Assembly: GCA_947306365.1 (NCBI GenBank)
Contig: CAMZGD010000003.1
Location: forward strand, 1-64,000
Length of the DNA: 64,000 nt
Direction: 5' to 3'
Source of the DNA: an uncultured Bacteroidales bacterium
GTDB taxonomy: Bacteria > Bacteroidota > Bacteroidia > Bacteroidales > UBA932
In this document: positions 49,244-62,252 of the stretch, in pieces
Layout: every line of letters starts with the position of its first letter
How positions within the stretch are numbered: the stretch's first letter is position 1
Notes under the pieces: generated by a model
Seen by the model: only the letters and a program-made list of their open reading frames with translations
Told to the model about the DNA's origin: nothing
Databases searched by the model: none
Program-made: the position numbers and the translations under genes

Positions 49244-52021
49244 TTACATTTCATCACGCAACGCACGCCCGGTCCAGGTGTCCGCTTTCGCGAGGTCTTC
49301 CGGCGTGCCTGCAAACACGACCTCCCCGCCGTCGGCGCCGGCGTCCGGCCCCATGTCGATCACCCAGTCGGCCGCGCGGATCACGTCGAGGTTGTGTTCC
49401 ACGACCACGATCGAGTGGCCGCGATCCACCAGCGCGTTGAACGCACCCAGCAGCTTCTCGATGTCGTGGAAATGCAGGCCGGTGGTCGGTTCGTCGAAGA
49501 CGAAGAGGATGGAGCCGCGGGCGTCGAAATCCTTCCCCAGGAAGGAGGCCAGCTTGATTCGCTGGCATTCGCCGCCGCTGAGCGAGCTGCTGCGCTGTCC
49601 GAGGCTCAGGTAGGAGAGCCCGACGTCCACCAGCGGCTGCAGGCGCTCGGCGATGCGCCGGGCAAGCGGTTCCTGCTGGCTTCCGAAGAAGCCGATGGCT
49701 TCCGCCACGCTCATGTCGAGCACGTCGCTGATGTTGCGGCCCTGGTAGGTGACTTCCAGGATGTCGCGCTGGAACCGTTTCCCGCCGCAGGCCTCGCAGA
49801 CCATCTCCACGTCGGCCATGAACTGCATCGGGATGCGGATCGTGCCTTCGCCCAGGCATTCGGGACAGCGTCCCCCGTCGATGTTGAACGAGAAGTGGGA
49901 GTGTCCGTAGCCGTTCATCTTCGCATAGGGCTGCTCGGAGAAGAGACGGCGGATGTCGTCGTATACTTTCAGGTAGGTGACCGGGTTCGAGCGGGTGCTC
50001 TTCCCGATGGGATTCTGGTCGATGTATTCCACGGAGGCGACCTTGCCCAGGTCGCCCCGGAGTTCCTTGTAGATGCCCGGCTTGCTGCCGATCTGGTTGA
50101 GGCGGCGGTACAGGGCCGGATAGAGGATGTCGCCCACCAGCGAGCTCTTGCCGCTGCCGCTCACGCCCGTGACCACGGTCAGGCAGCGGAGCGGGAAGGT
50201 GACGTCGATGTTCTTGAGGTTGTTCTCGCGGGCGCCGACCAGTTCGACGGCGTATTTCCAGCCGCGCTTCTTCCGGGGCGGCGCGATGGTCCGCGCGCCT
50301 GACAGGTAGTCGAGCGTGAGGGAGCGGCACCCCTGCCGGATGCCGTCGGCGATCGTACCCTGGTAGACGATCCGTCCGCCGTTCACGCCGGCGAGGGGGC
50401 CGATGTCGATCAGCTGGTCGGCGGCCTCGATGATGTGCCGGTCGTGCTCCACCACGATGACGGTGTTGCCCAGGTCGCGGAGCCGCTGCAGCACGCCGAT
50501 GAGCCGGCCCGTGTCGCGTTCGTGCAGCCCGATGCTGGGTTCGTCGAGGATGTACATCGATCCGACCAGGTTGTTGCCCAGCGAGCTGACCAGGTTGATG
50601 CGCTGGCTTTCGCCGCCGCTGAGGGTGTTGGAGGCCCGGCTGAGGGTGAGGTAGGAGAGTCCTACGTCGCAGATGTACTGCAGCCGCGAACGGATTTCGC
50701 GCAGCGGCCGCTCGGCGACGGTCCGGTCGTAGTCGTCGAGCGCGAGCGTGTCGAAGAAGCGCGTCAGCTCGTCGATCGGCATCGTCATCAGCTCGTGGAT
50801 GTTGCGCCCGCCCACTTTCACGTAGAGGGCTTCGGGGCGCAGCCGGGAACCACCGCAGGCGTGGCAGGTCGTCTTGCCGGAGTAGCGGCTCAGCATATAC
50901 TTGTACTGGATCTTGTAGCGCTGGCTCTCCACCCATTTGAAGAACGGCGTGATGCCGGTGAAGTATTCGTTGCCGTCCCAGAGGAGCTTTTTCTGTTCGG
51001 GCGAAAGCTCGATGTAGGGCTTGTGGACCGGGAAGCCGCATTTGTAGGCGTTCATCACCAGCTCGTCGTTGAGCTGCTTCATCACCTCGCCGCGCCAGCA
51101 GGCGACGGCGCCCTGGTAGACGCTCAGCGTGGGGTCGGGGATCACGAGGCTTTCGTCGATGCCGATGGTCTTGCCGTAGCCGCCGCAGACGGGGCAGGCG
51201 CCGAGCGGGCTGTTGTAGCTGAACAGGTGTTCGGAGGGTGTCTCGAAGCGGATGCCGTCGGCTTCGAACAGGTTGGAGAACGTGCGGGCGCCGGCGGCTT
51301 CGTTCCAGATGCAGAGGTGCCCGTCGCCCTTGGCGAAGGCCGTCTGTACCGAGTCTAGCGCGCGTCCCACGGTATCCTCGTCGTCGTCGACCGTGAGGCG
51401 GTCGACCAGGAGCAGCCATTCGTCGCCGAAATCCCCGATCTGCTGCAATGCCGCTTCCATCTTTGCGATCCGTCCGTCGCGCGTGGCCAGGCGGGTGAAG
51501 CCTTCTTCCTTGAGGTTCAGGATCTTTTCGACCTTGTCGTCTTCCTGCCAGCGGATGTCGGCCAGGATGAGGGCCGTGGAGCCCTTCTGCAGGGAACAGA
51601 GATATGCCACGACGCTCCGCGCCGTATCGCACCGGACTTCCCGGCCCGAAACCGGCGAGAAGGTCTTGCCGATGCGGGCGAAGAGCAGCCGGAGATGGTC
51701 GTAGATCTCCGTGCTGGTGCCCACGGTGGAGCGCGGGTTGCGCGTGCCCGTCTTCTGTTCGATGGCGATGGCCGGCGGGATGCCGGAGATCAGGTCCACG
51801 TCGGGCTTGTTCATCCGGCCCAGGAACTGGCGGGCGAACGAGGAGAGGCTTTCCGCAAAGCGGCGCTGCCCCTCCGCGAAGAGCGTGTCGAACGCCAGCG
51901 AACTCTTTCCGCTGCCCGAGATGCCCGTGATGACCACCAGCTTCCCGAGCGGAATGTCCAGGTCGATGTTCTGCAGGTTGTTAACCCTGGCGCCTCTTAT
52001 GTGGATCTCTTTTTTCTCCAT
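49244..52021 (-). CDS. uvrA: Excinuclease ABC subunit A
   Basis: GISGSGKSSLAFDTLFAEGQRRFAESLSSFARQFLGRM; second Walker A GVSGSGKSSLVGD; LSGGECQRIKLASFL. Confidence 0.96.
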   Translation of the reverse strand: MEKKEIHIRGARVNNLQNIDLDIPLGKLVVITGISGSGKSSLAFDTLFAEGQRRFAESLSSFARQFLGRMNKPDVDLISGIPPAIAIEQKTGTRNPRSTVGTSTEIYDHLRLLFARIGKTFSPVSGREVRCDTARSVVAYLCSLQKGSTALILADIRWQEDDKVEKILNLKEEGFTRLATRDGRIAKMEAALQQIGDFGDEWLLLVDRLTVDDDEDTVGRALDSVQTAFAKGDGHLCIWNEAAGARTFSNLFEADGIRFETPSEHLFSYNSPLGACPVCGGYGKTIGIDESLVIPDPTLSVYQGAVACWRGEVMKQLNDELVMNAYKCGFPVHKPYIELSPEQKKLLWDGNEYFTGITPFFKWVESQRYKIQYKYMLSRYSGKTTCHACGGSRLRPEALYVKVGGRNIHELMTMPIDELTRFFDTLALDDYDRTVAERPLREIRSRLQYICDVGLSYLTLSRASNTLSGGESQRINLVSSLGNNLVGSMYILDEPSIGLHERDTGRLIGVLQRLRDLGNTVIVVEHDRHIIEAADQLIDIGPLAGVNGGRIVYQGTIADGIRQGCRSLTLDYLSGARTIAPPRKKRGWKYAVELVGARENNLKNIDVTFPLRCLTVVTGVSGSGKSSLVGDILYPALYRRLNQIGSKPGIYKELRGDLGKVASVEYIDQNPIGKSTRSNPVTYLKVYDDIRRLFSEQPYAKMNGYGHSHFSFNIDGGRCPECLGEGTIRIPMQFMADVEMVCEACGGKRFQRDILEVTYQGRNISDVLDMSVAEAIGFFGSQQEPLARRIAERLQPLVDVGLSYLSLGQRSSSLSGGECQRIKLASFLGKDFDARGSILFVFDEPTTGLHFHDIEKLLGAFNALVDRGHSIVVVEHNLDVIRAADWVIDMGPDAGADGGEVVFAGTPEDLAKADTWTGRALRDEM

Positions 52022-53981
52022 CTTTCAGTTTAGGTTCCTTCGCGTCGTGGCGCGGTTTCCACCGGACTTCGATCACGCGGTAAGGGTAGTTGCCGAGCAG
52101 GCGGGCGGCGTTGGGACAGTCCTTGCGGTGGATCTTGATGCCGTCGCGGATGGTGACGAACCCGAAGATCGGGTCGCCCCAGGCGGGCTGGCAGCATTTG
52201 GCCGGCTTGAGGTCCACGCCCTTGAGTTTGCGGTCGATGATGAAGTCGCCGCTGTCCACGCCGTTGAACGCCGTTTTATCGGGCTGGCCGGCGCCGGGGG
52301 CTTTCGCCTCTGCGGCCGTCTCGCCTTCGAGCTTGTGCTGCAGGTATTCCTTGACGACGGCCACGTCGAACTGTCCGTTGCCGAGGGCGCCGAAAAACTC
52401 GTTCAGGCTGCCGAACCGGTAGCGTTTGGCCAGCACGTGCAGTTCGGCGTCGGTGATTACCAGCTTCCAGTTCTTGAGGCGTCGCGCCAGCAGCTCCTTG
52501 CCGACGGCGGCGCGGGCGTTTTCCTCTTCCTTGAGCTTCTGCTTGATCTTGTACCGGGCTTTCGTCGAGACCACGTAGTTGAGCCAGTCGGGGGTCGGCT
52601 TCTGGTTCTTGTTGCTGATGATCTCGACCACGTCGCCGGTATGGAGCTTCTCCCGGATCGAGCACATCTTCCCGTTGACCCGGGCGCCGGAACAGCGCAG
52701 GCCGAGGTTCGAGTGGATCTCGAAAGCAAAGTCGAGCACGGTGCTGCCGGCGCGCAGCTGCCGCAGGTCGCCGGTTGGGGTATAGACCAGCAGCTCATTG
52801 AGCGCGATCGAGGCGTGCTCGTATTTCTCTTCTTCGTCGCTCTGCATCAGGTCGCGGACTTTCCCCAGCCAGTCGGTGAGGTGGTCGCTTCCGCCCTTGA
52901 TGCCCTTGTAGGACCAGTGTGCGGCGCCGCCCTGTTCGGCGATGTAGTCCATCCGGATGGTGCGGATCTGCACCTCCACGGCCATGCCTTCGGCCGTCTT
53001 GACGGTGGTGTGGAGCGACTCGTAGCCGTTGTCGCGCGGTTTCGAGATCCAGTCGCGCAGGCGGCTGGTGTCGGGCTCGTATTCTTCGGTGACCAGCGAA
53101 TAGACTTTCCAGCAGAGCGCTTCCTCTACGGCGTGGTCGGGTTCGCATTCGATGATGAACCGCATCGCGAAGAGGTCGTAGACCTTGTCGAAGGTGATCT
53201 GCTGGGCCTGCATCTTCCGCCAGATCGAATACGGGCTCTTGGTGCGGGCTTTCAGCGTGTAGCGGATGCCTTCGCGGTCGAGCTTGTCCCGGAGCGGGTT
53301 GATGAAACTCCGCACCAGGGCCTCGCGCTGCGGTTCGGTGTCCTTGATCCTGCGGACGATCTCCTTGTAGCGCTCGGGCTCGGTGTACTTGAGGAAGATG
53401 TCTTCCAGTTCGCTCTTGAGCCGGTAGAGGCCGAGCTGGTGGGCGAGGGGAATGTACAGCATCATCGTCTCCATCAGCTTCTTGGTCCGCTTTGCGGGCG
53501 GCAGGATGCTGATGCTGCGCATCACTTCGAGCCGGTCGGCCAGCTTGATCAGGATGACGCGCGGGTCGGTGGAATAGGAGATGATGAGCTTGCGGTAGCG
53601 CTCCTCGTCGAGGTTCGCCTCCTGCAGCTGGATGTTCGAGATGTTGTTGAGTCCTTCCACGATCTCGATGATGCCCGCGGGATACTCGGCGCGGAACGAT
53701 TCCAGGAGCGGCGTATGGTTGAGGTCGCCCGGGCGGCTCGCCTGGAAGCGGTTCGCCTCGTGGAGCAGCGTGGCCGCAACGGCATCGCCGCGCAGGCCGA
53801 TTTCTTTCCACACGATGTGGGCGACGGCGAGCGGATGCTCGATGAAGGGATGGCTGTTGCTGCGCATCTTGCCCGCCAGCGCTTCTTCCGCCGCTTCGTA
53901 GGCAGAGAGCACCAGGGCTTTCTCGCGGTCCTGGAAGTCGGACAGCATCTCCTGCAGTTTTCGGGGCGTATTCGTTTTCAT
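51981..53981 (-). CDS. RelA/SpoT-homolog (RSH) with degenerate hydrolase motif and no ACT domain
   Basis: Synthetase motifs TKSPYSIWRKMQ, YDLFAMRFI, VEVQIRTIRMDYIAEQGGAAHW; TGS and C-terminal Cys domain KCCQPAWGDPIFGFVT. Confidence 0.93.
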   Translation of the reverse strand: MKTNTPRKLQEMLSDFQDREKALVLSAYEAAEEALAGKMRSNSHPFIEHPLAVAHIVWKEIGLRGDAVAATLLHEANRFQASRPGDLNHTPLLESFRAEYPAGIIEIVEGLNNISNIQLQEANLDEERYRKLIISYSTDPRVILIKLADRLEVMRSISILPPAKRTKKLMETMMLYIPLAHQLGLYRLKSELEDIFLKYTEPERYKEIVRRIKDTEPQREALVRSFINPLRDKLDREGIRYTLKARTKSPYSIWRKMQAQQITFDKVYDLFAMRFIIECEPDHAVEEALCWKVYSLVTEEYEPDTSRLRDWISKPRDNGYESLHTTVKTAEGMAVEVQIRTIRMDYIAEQGGAAHWSYKGIKGGSDHLTDWLGKVRDLMQSDEEEKYEHASIALNELLVYTPTGDLRQLRAGSTVLDFAFEIHSNLGLRCSGARVNGKMCSIREKLHTGDVVEIISNKNQKPTPDWLNYVVSTKARYKIKQKLKEEENARAAVGKELLARRLKNWKLVITDAELHVLAKRYRFGSLNEFFGALGNGQFDVAVVKEYLQHKLEGETAAEAKAPGAGQPDKTAFNGVDSGDFIIDRKLKGVDLKPAKCCQPAWGDPIFGFVTIRDGIKIHRKDCPNAARLLGNYPYRVIEVRWKPRHDAKEPKLKDGEKRDPHKRRQG

Positions 53982-55978
53982 CGTTTTCCAGCCAAAGTTT
54001 CAAGGGCTCTCATTTCATCGCGCCAATGTGCGGCGTCCAGGAAGTCCAGCTGCGCCGCGGCGGCTTCCATCTTCCGGCGTGCAGCCTCGACGGCCGTCTT
54101 GATTTCGGCAGGGCTCATCCGGGCGATGACCGGGTCTTCCGCGAGGAAGCGGACCTTGTCGTCCATCGGTTCGTAGCCGGCGTTCCTGGCCTGTACGGCG
54201 CTCCGGGCCGTCGCGCCCACCTGCGTGGGTACGATGCCGTTCGCCTCGTTGTAGGCCATCTGCTTGGCCCGGCGCCGGTTGGTGCCGTCGATGGTCGCCT
54301 GCATCGACTCAGTGATCCTGTCGGCGTACATGATTACGCGCCCGTTGACATTGCGCGCGGCGCGGCCGGCCGTCTGCGTGAGGCTCCGGTCGGAGCGCAG
54401 GAAGCCCTCCTTGTCTGCATCGAGAATCGCCACGAGCGATACGGTGGGCAGGTCGAGGCCCTCGCGCAGCAGGTTCACGCCCACGAGCACGTCGAAGCGT
54501 CCCGCCTTGAAATCATCGAGAATCTCCACGCGTTCCAGCGTGTCCACGTCGGAGTGGATGTAGCGTGTGCGGATGTCGAGCCGGGTCAGGTATTTCTCCA
54601 GTTCTTCGGCCATCCGCTTGGTGAGCGTGGTGACCAGCACCCGCTCGTCCTTTTCCGCCCGGGCCTGGATTTCCTCCAGCAGGTCGTCGATCTGGTTCTG
54701 GATGGGCCGCACCTCGATGGGCGGGTCGAGCAGGCCCGTCGGACGCACCACTTGTTCCACCACCACGCCGGCGGACTGTTCCAGCTCGTAGTCGCCGGGG
54801 GTGGCGCTCACGTAGAGCCGCTGTCCGGTCAGCGCCTCGAACTCGTCGAACCGCAGCGGCCGGTTGTCGGCGGCGGCGGGAAGCCGGAACCCGTAGTCGA
54901 TGAGCGTCTGCTTGCGGCTGCGGTCGCCGCCCGACATCGCGCGGATCTGCGGGATCGTGACGTGGCTTTCGTCGATGAACGTCAGGAAGTCGTCCGGGAA
55001 ATAGTCGATCAGGCAGAAGGGCCGCATGCCGGCGCTCCGGCCGTCGAAGTAGCGGGAGTAGTTCTCGATGCCGGGGCAGTAGCCCACTTCCCGGATCATC
55101 TCCAGGTCATACTCCACGCGTGTCTTGAGGCGCTTGGCCTCAAGGTGCTTGCCGATCTCCTCGAACCAGGCGCACTGCGCCATCATATCGTCCTGGATGA
55201 CGGCGATGGCGTTGCGCGTGCGTTCCTTCGTGGTGACGAAGTTGTTGGCGGGGTAGATGGCGATGTCGTCCAGGAACTCGAGCGTGGCGCCGCTGACGAC
55301 ATCGATGCGTTCGATGGATTCGACCTCGTCGCCGAAGAAGACCACGCGGCAGCCGTAGTCGCCGTAGGCCAGGTAGATGTCGACGCTGTCGCCCTTCACG
55401 CGGAAGGTGCCCCGCTTGAATTCCGCCTCGTTGCGCGAATAGAGCGCGTCGACCAGCGCGTACAGGAATTTCTGGCGGCTGAGTTTCTGGCCGGTTTCCA
55501 CGCGGACGGTGGTCTCGTGGAAGTCGTCGGGGTTGCCGATGCCGTAGAGGCAGGAGACCGACGAGACGACCACCACGTCGCGCCGTCCGGACAGGAGGGC
55601 GGACGTGGCGCTCAGGCGCAGTTTTTCTATTTCGTCGTTGATGCTCAGGTCCTTCTCGATGTAGGTGTCCGTGGTGGGAAGGTAGGCTTCGGGCTGGTAG
55701 TAATCGTAGTAGGAAACGAAATACTCCACCAGGTTCTTCGGGAAGAAACCCTTGAATTCGCTGTACAGCTGGGCGGCCAGGGTCTTGTTGTGGCTCAGGA
55801 TGAGGGTGGGACGGTTGAGCTGGGCGATGACGTTCGCCATCGTGAAGGTCTTGCCCGAGCCCGTCACGCCGAGCAGCGTGGTGGCCGGGTTGCCTTCCCG
55901 GATGGAGGCGACGATCTCCCGGATGGCGGAAGGCTGGTCGCCTGTCGGTCGATAGGGGGCTGTCAGCTCAAAGTCCAT
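53978..55978 (-). CDS. uvrB: Excinuclease ABC subunit B
   Basis: GVTGSGKTFTMANVIAQLNRPTLILSHNKTLAAQLY; YYDYYQPEAYLPTTDTYIEKD. Confidence 0.98.
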   Translation of the reverse strand: MDFELTAPYRPTGDQPSAIREIVASIREGNPATTLLGVTGSGKTFTMANVIAQLNRPTLILSHNKTLAAQLYSEFKGFFPKNLVEYFVSYYDYYQPEAYLPTTDTYIEKDLSINDEIEKLRLSATSALLSGRRDVVVVSSVSCLYGIGNPDDFHETTVRVETGQKLSRQKFLYALVDALYSRNEAEFKRGTFRVKGDSVDIYLAYGDYGCRVVFFGDEVESIERIDVVSGATLEFLDDIAIYPANNFVTTKERTRNAIAVIQDDMMAQCAWFEEIGKHLEAKRLKTRVEYDLEMIREVGYCPGIENYSRYFDGRSAGMRPFCLIDYFPDDFLTFIDESHVTIPQIRAMSGGDRSRKQTLIDYGFRLPAAADNRPLRFDEFEALTGQRLYVSATPGDYELEQSAGVVVEQVVRPTGLLDPPIEVRPIQNQIDDLLEEIQARAEKDERVLVTTLTKRMAEELEKYLTRLDIRTRYIHSDVDTLERVEILDDFKAGRFDVLVGVNLLREGLDLPTVSLVAILDADKEGFLRSDRSLTQTAGRAARNVNGRVIMYADRITESMQATIDGTNRRRAKQMAYNEANGIVPTQVGATARSAVQARNAGYEPMDDKVRFLAEDPVIARMSPAEIKTAVEAARRKMEAAAAQLDFLDAAHWRDEMRALETLAGKR

Positions 55979-56005
55979 ATTCTTTCGTCCGGCTGGGCCG
56001 TGCTG

Positions 56006-56920
56006 TCAGAAGAGACGGTCGTTGTCGCTGACGGCGACCAGGGTTTCGCCGGCCTTGAACGCCCGGTCGATATCCGCTTCTCCGCTGGAGACGGTGCAGC
56101 GGCAGCTTTCGCGGCCGGTGACTTCGCGGGCTTTCACTTTGCCGAGTTTCTTCATCGATTCGACGCCGTCGATCAGGGAGACGGAGTAGATGTGGAACAC
56201 GTCGCCGCGCTCGACGTCGATGTCGCTTCCGCAGCTCAGGTAGAGATCCTGGAGCTTTCCACGGCGGTTGTATTCGCCGAGCTTGATCACGGAAGCCTTG
56301 TAGCGGAAGAAGTCGGTGACGAACGAACGGGCTTTCTGCGACAGGTAGGAAATGACATGCTGTTCGGCATGTGCCGGGTCATGGCCGCCCGTGTACGTGC
56401 TCTTCCAGTGGATGGGGCCCGTCCCCTCCTGTGTCTCCATGTCGAACAGGTAGATGTCGGCTTCGACTTCGGCGGTGAAGTCCGTCCTGACGACGGGTTT
56501 TCCGTCCTTGTCCTTGCTCTGGTGGTCGACAGGGTGGTTGTGGATGCGGGAAATGTAGGCGGTCAGGTACCAGCGCACCTCGGGATAATCGTTCATCAGG
56601 CGTGCCACCCGGTTGATGTCGAAGGGATGGCCGGCGCCGGCGTTGGCGAATTCGGGGGCAGGGTAGACGATGTCTGGCCGCCCGTAGCCGTCCTGTTCCA
56701 CGTCGATCACGTTGATGCGCCGGTAGGAAAGCCCTTCAAGTATGCATTGGCGGGCATATTGGTAAAAGCCGAGCGTCAGGTTCGGAACGGCCGTGAAATT
56801 GTCGACCACGACGGTCTCTTTTTCCGGAATGATGGGGGCATCATTTGCCACGGGCGTTTTCTGCGCATATGCCGCAGTCGCGGCAGCCAGCAATACGATC
56901 AGTAAGCAGAATCGTTTCAT
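56006..56920 (-). CDS. Secreted hypothetical protein
   Basis: Signal peptide MKRFCLLIVLLAAATAAYAQ; no recognised domain. Confidence 0.7.
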   Translation of the reverse strand: MKRFCLLIVLLAAATAAYAQKTPVANDAPIIPEKETVVVDNFTAVPNLTLGFYQYARQCILEGLSYRRINVIDVEQDGYGRPDIVYPAPEFANAGAGHPFDINRVARLMNDYPEVRWYLTAYISRIHNHPVDHQSKDKDGKPVVRTDFTAEVEADIYLFDMETQEGTGPIHWKSTYTGGHDPAHAEQHVISYLSQKARSFVTDFFRYKASVIKLGEYNRRGKLQDLYLSCGSDIDVERGDVFHIYSVSLIDGVESMKKLGKVKAREVTGRESCRCTVSSGEADIDRAFKAGETLVAVSDNDRLF

Positions 56921-56981
56921 ATTGAGTAGCATTTAACTCTCAAAGATACAAAAAAGAACTTTTCTTCGTAACTTTACGGCC

Positions 56982-57758
56982 ATGAACAGACGATCGATGC
57001 TGAAAGCGGCGGGAAGCGCCGCCGCGCTGACCATACTGGGCGGCATCCCGCTGGATGCCGCGGGTGCCGGGGTTCCGGCGGAGGCCGGGATGACGCCGGT
57101 TGGCAAACGGAAAGACCGGAAGAAGATTCTCGTGATCGGGGCGCATCCCGACGATCCCGAGACGGCGGCGGGCGGGACCATCTGCCTGCTCACGGACGCC
57201 GGCCACGAGGTGGTCTGCGTCTATCTCACGCGGGGGGAAGCCGGCATTCCCGGCAAGAGCCACGCCGAGGCGGCGGCCATCCGTGTGAAAGAGGCGGAAG
57301 CGGCCTGCGCGGCCACGGGCGCGCGGCCGTTGTTCATGGACCAGGTGGACGGTGCCACGGAGGTGAATCTGATGCGCTATCGGGAGATGCGCGACCTGCT
57401 GGACCGCGAGAAGCCCGATGTGGTAATTACGCACTGGCCCATCGACGGGCATCGCGACCACGCAATCTGCGGCATCCTGGTGCTGGACGCCTGGCGCCGG
57501 CTGGAACGCCGCTTCGAACTGTATTACTTCGAGGTGATGAGCGGCACGCAGACGCAGATGTTCCATCCCTCGGACTGGGTGGACATCACCGCGACACGTG
57601 CACGCAAATACAAGGCCTGCTACTGCCACGAGAGCCAGAACCTGGGCGACGTAATGAACGAATGGCACGACGCGATGGAACGCTTCCGCGGCATCGAATG
57701 CCGCTGCACCGCCGCCGAAGCCTTCCTCCATCACGTCGAACCCGTTTCACTGCTATAA
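56982..57758 (+). CDS. PIG-L/LmbE family deacetylase with Tat-like signal
   Basis: MNRRSMLKAAGSAAALTILGG; VIGAHPDDPETAAGGTI; HWPIDGHRDH. Confidence 0.92.
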   Translation: MNRRSMLKAAGSAAALTILGGIPLDAAGAGVPAEAGMTPVGKRKDRKKILVIGAHPDDPETAAGGTICLLTDAGHEVVCVYLTRGEAGIPGKSHAEAAAIRVKEAEAACAATGARPLFMDQVDGATEVNLMRYREMRDLLDREKPDVVITHWPIDGHRDHAICGILVLDAWRRLERRFELYYFEVMSGTQTQMFHPSDWVDITATRARKYKACYCHESQNLGDVMNEWHDAMERFRGIECRCTAAEAFLHHVEPVSLL

Positions 57759-57759
57759 G

Positions 57760-58275
57760 ATGATCAAGGATATCTATCTGGCGGGCGGCTGCTTCTGGGG
57801 TACGGAGCATTTCTTCCAGCAGATCGCAGGCGTCGTCCTGACGGAAGTCGGCTTTGCCAACGGGCATACGCCGGACCCGACGTACAAGGAAGTCTATACC
57901 GACACCACCGGCTATGCGGAAACGGTCCACGTGCGTTACGATACCGGCCGCGTAGGGCTGAAATTCCTGCTGCGGATGTACTTCAAGGCCATCGATCCGA
58001 CTTCGGTCGACAAGCAGGGCGAAGACGAAGGGACCCGCTATCGGACCGGCATCTATTACACGGATGCAGCCGACCTGCCGAAGATCCGCAGCGTCTTCGA
58101 CGAAGTGCAGCGCCAGGTTGCCGCACCCGTCGTCGTCGAAGTCGGGCCGTTGCAGAACTTCTATCGCGCCGAAGAATACCATCAGGACTACCTGGAAAAG
58201 AACCCCGACGGCTACTGCCACCTCCCGCTCGAACTTTTCCGTTTCGCCCGGGAAGCCAGTCCCGAACGCGATTGA
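57760..58275 (+). CDS. msrA: Peptide-methionine (S)-S-oxide reductase
   Basis: YLAGGCFWGTEHFFQQIAGV; FANGHTPDPTYKEVYTDTTGYAETVHVRYD. Confidence 0.95.
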   Translation: MIKDIYLAGGCFWGTEHFFQQIAGVVLTEVGFANGHTPDPTYKEVYTDTTGYAETVHVRYDTGRVGLKFLLRMYFKAIDPTSVDKQGEDEGTRYRTGIYYTDAADLPKIRSVFDEVQRQVAAPVVVEVGPLQNFYRAEEYHQDYLEKNPDGYCHLPLELFRFAREASPERD

Positions 58276-58772
58276 TCAGAATGCGTAGCGGAGGCCGACG
58301 CCGAAACAGGCGTCAAAGTGGTCGTACAAAAACCAGTTCCAGGTAGGGCGGACGTCTATCGACAGTTGGAGCGGACCGTCGAAATACCAGTCGAATCCGG
58401 TCTGCACCCCGATACCCAGTCCATAGTCCGGCCTTCCGAACTGTACGGCTGGTCCGGCATAAAAGCCAGCCCTGCGTCCCATCGGCCATCGCCATTGGAA
58501 GCTTGTCGCAAGCATTGCGTCTGGATGGACCTTGCGCTGTCCGGGCAAGTAGTCGTGGATCCTCGCGCCGAGATCGATTTCGATGCGGGTCCCGGGACCG
58601 AAGAAGTGCTGGTAGGACAGTTCTGCGCCGGCCCCCGGGCTATCGATGGCCGCATTGATGTTGCCCGTAATCCGGACACCGAGCGCATCGGCCGGCTGTG
58701 CTGCCGCCCCGGCCGGACGGGCGGACAGGAGAACCAGCACGAGGATGGCGGGAAGGAGCGTTCGTGACGGTT

Positions 58773-58776
<4 letters not shown>
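58276..58776 (-). CDS. Small outer-membrane beta-barrel-like protein
   Basis: Signal peptide MKPSRTLLPAILVLVLLSARPAGAAAQ; amphipathic strands ending in CFGVGLRYAF; ATGA overlap with GH2. Confidence 0.65.
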
Positions 58777-62195
<3,419 letters not shown>

Positions 62196-62221
62196 ATTTG
62201 CGAAGTTAGCAAAAAAATGTC

Positions 62222-62229
62222 TATATTTG
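62222..62229 (+). promoter_or_regulatory. Putative -7 box TATATTTG
   Basis: TAnnTTTG match 23 bp upstream of ATG 62253. Confidence 0.5.
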
Positions 62230-62252
62230 AAGATTATAATGAATTCTGTAAC

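Noticed and set aside
54026-56905. 959-aa plus-strand ORF
   Set aside because: Antisense across uvrB and the next gene; no domain.
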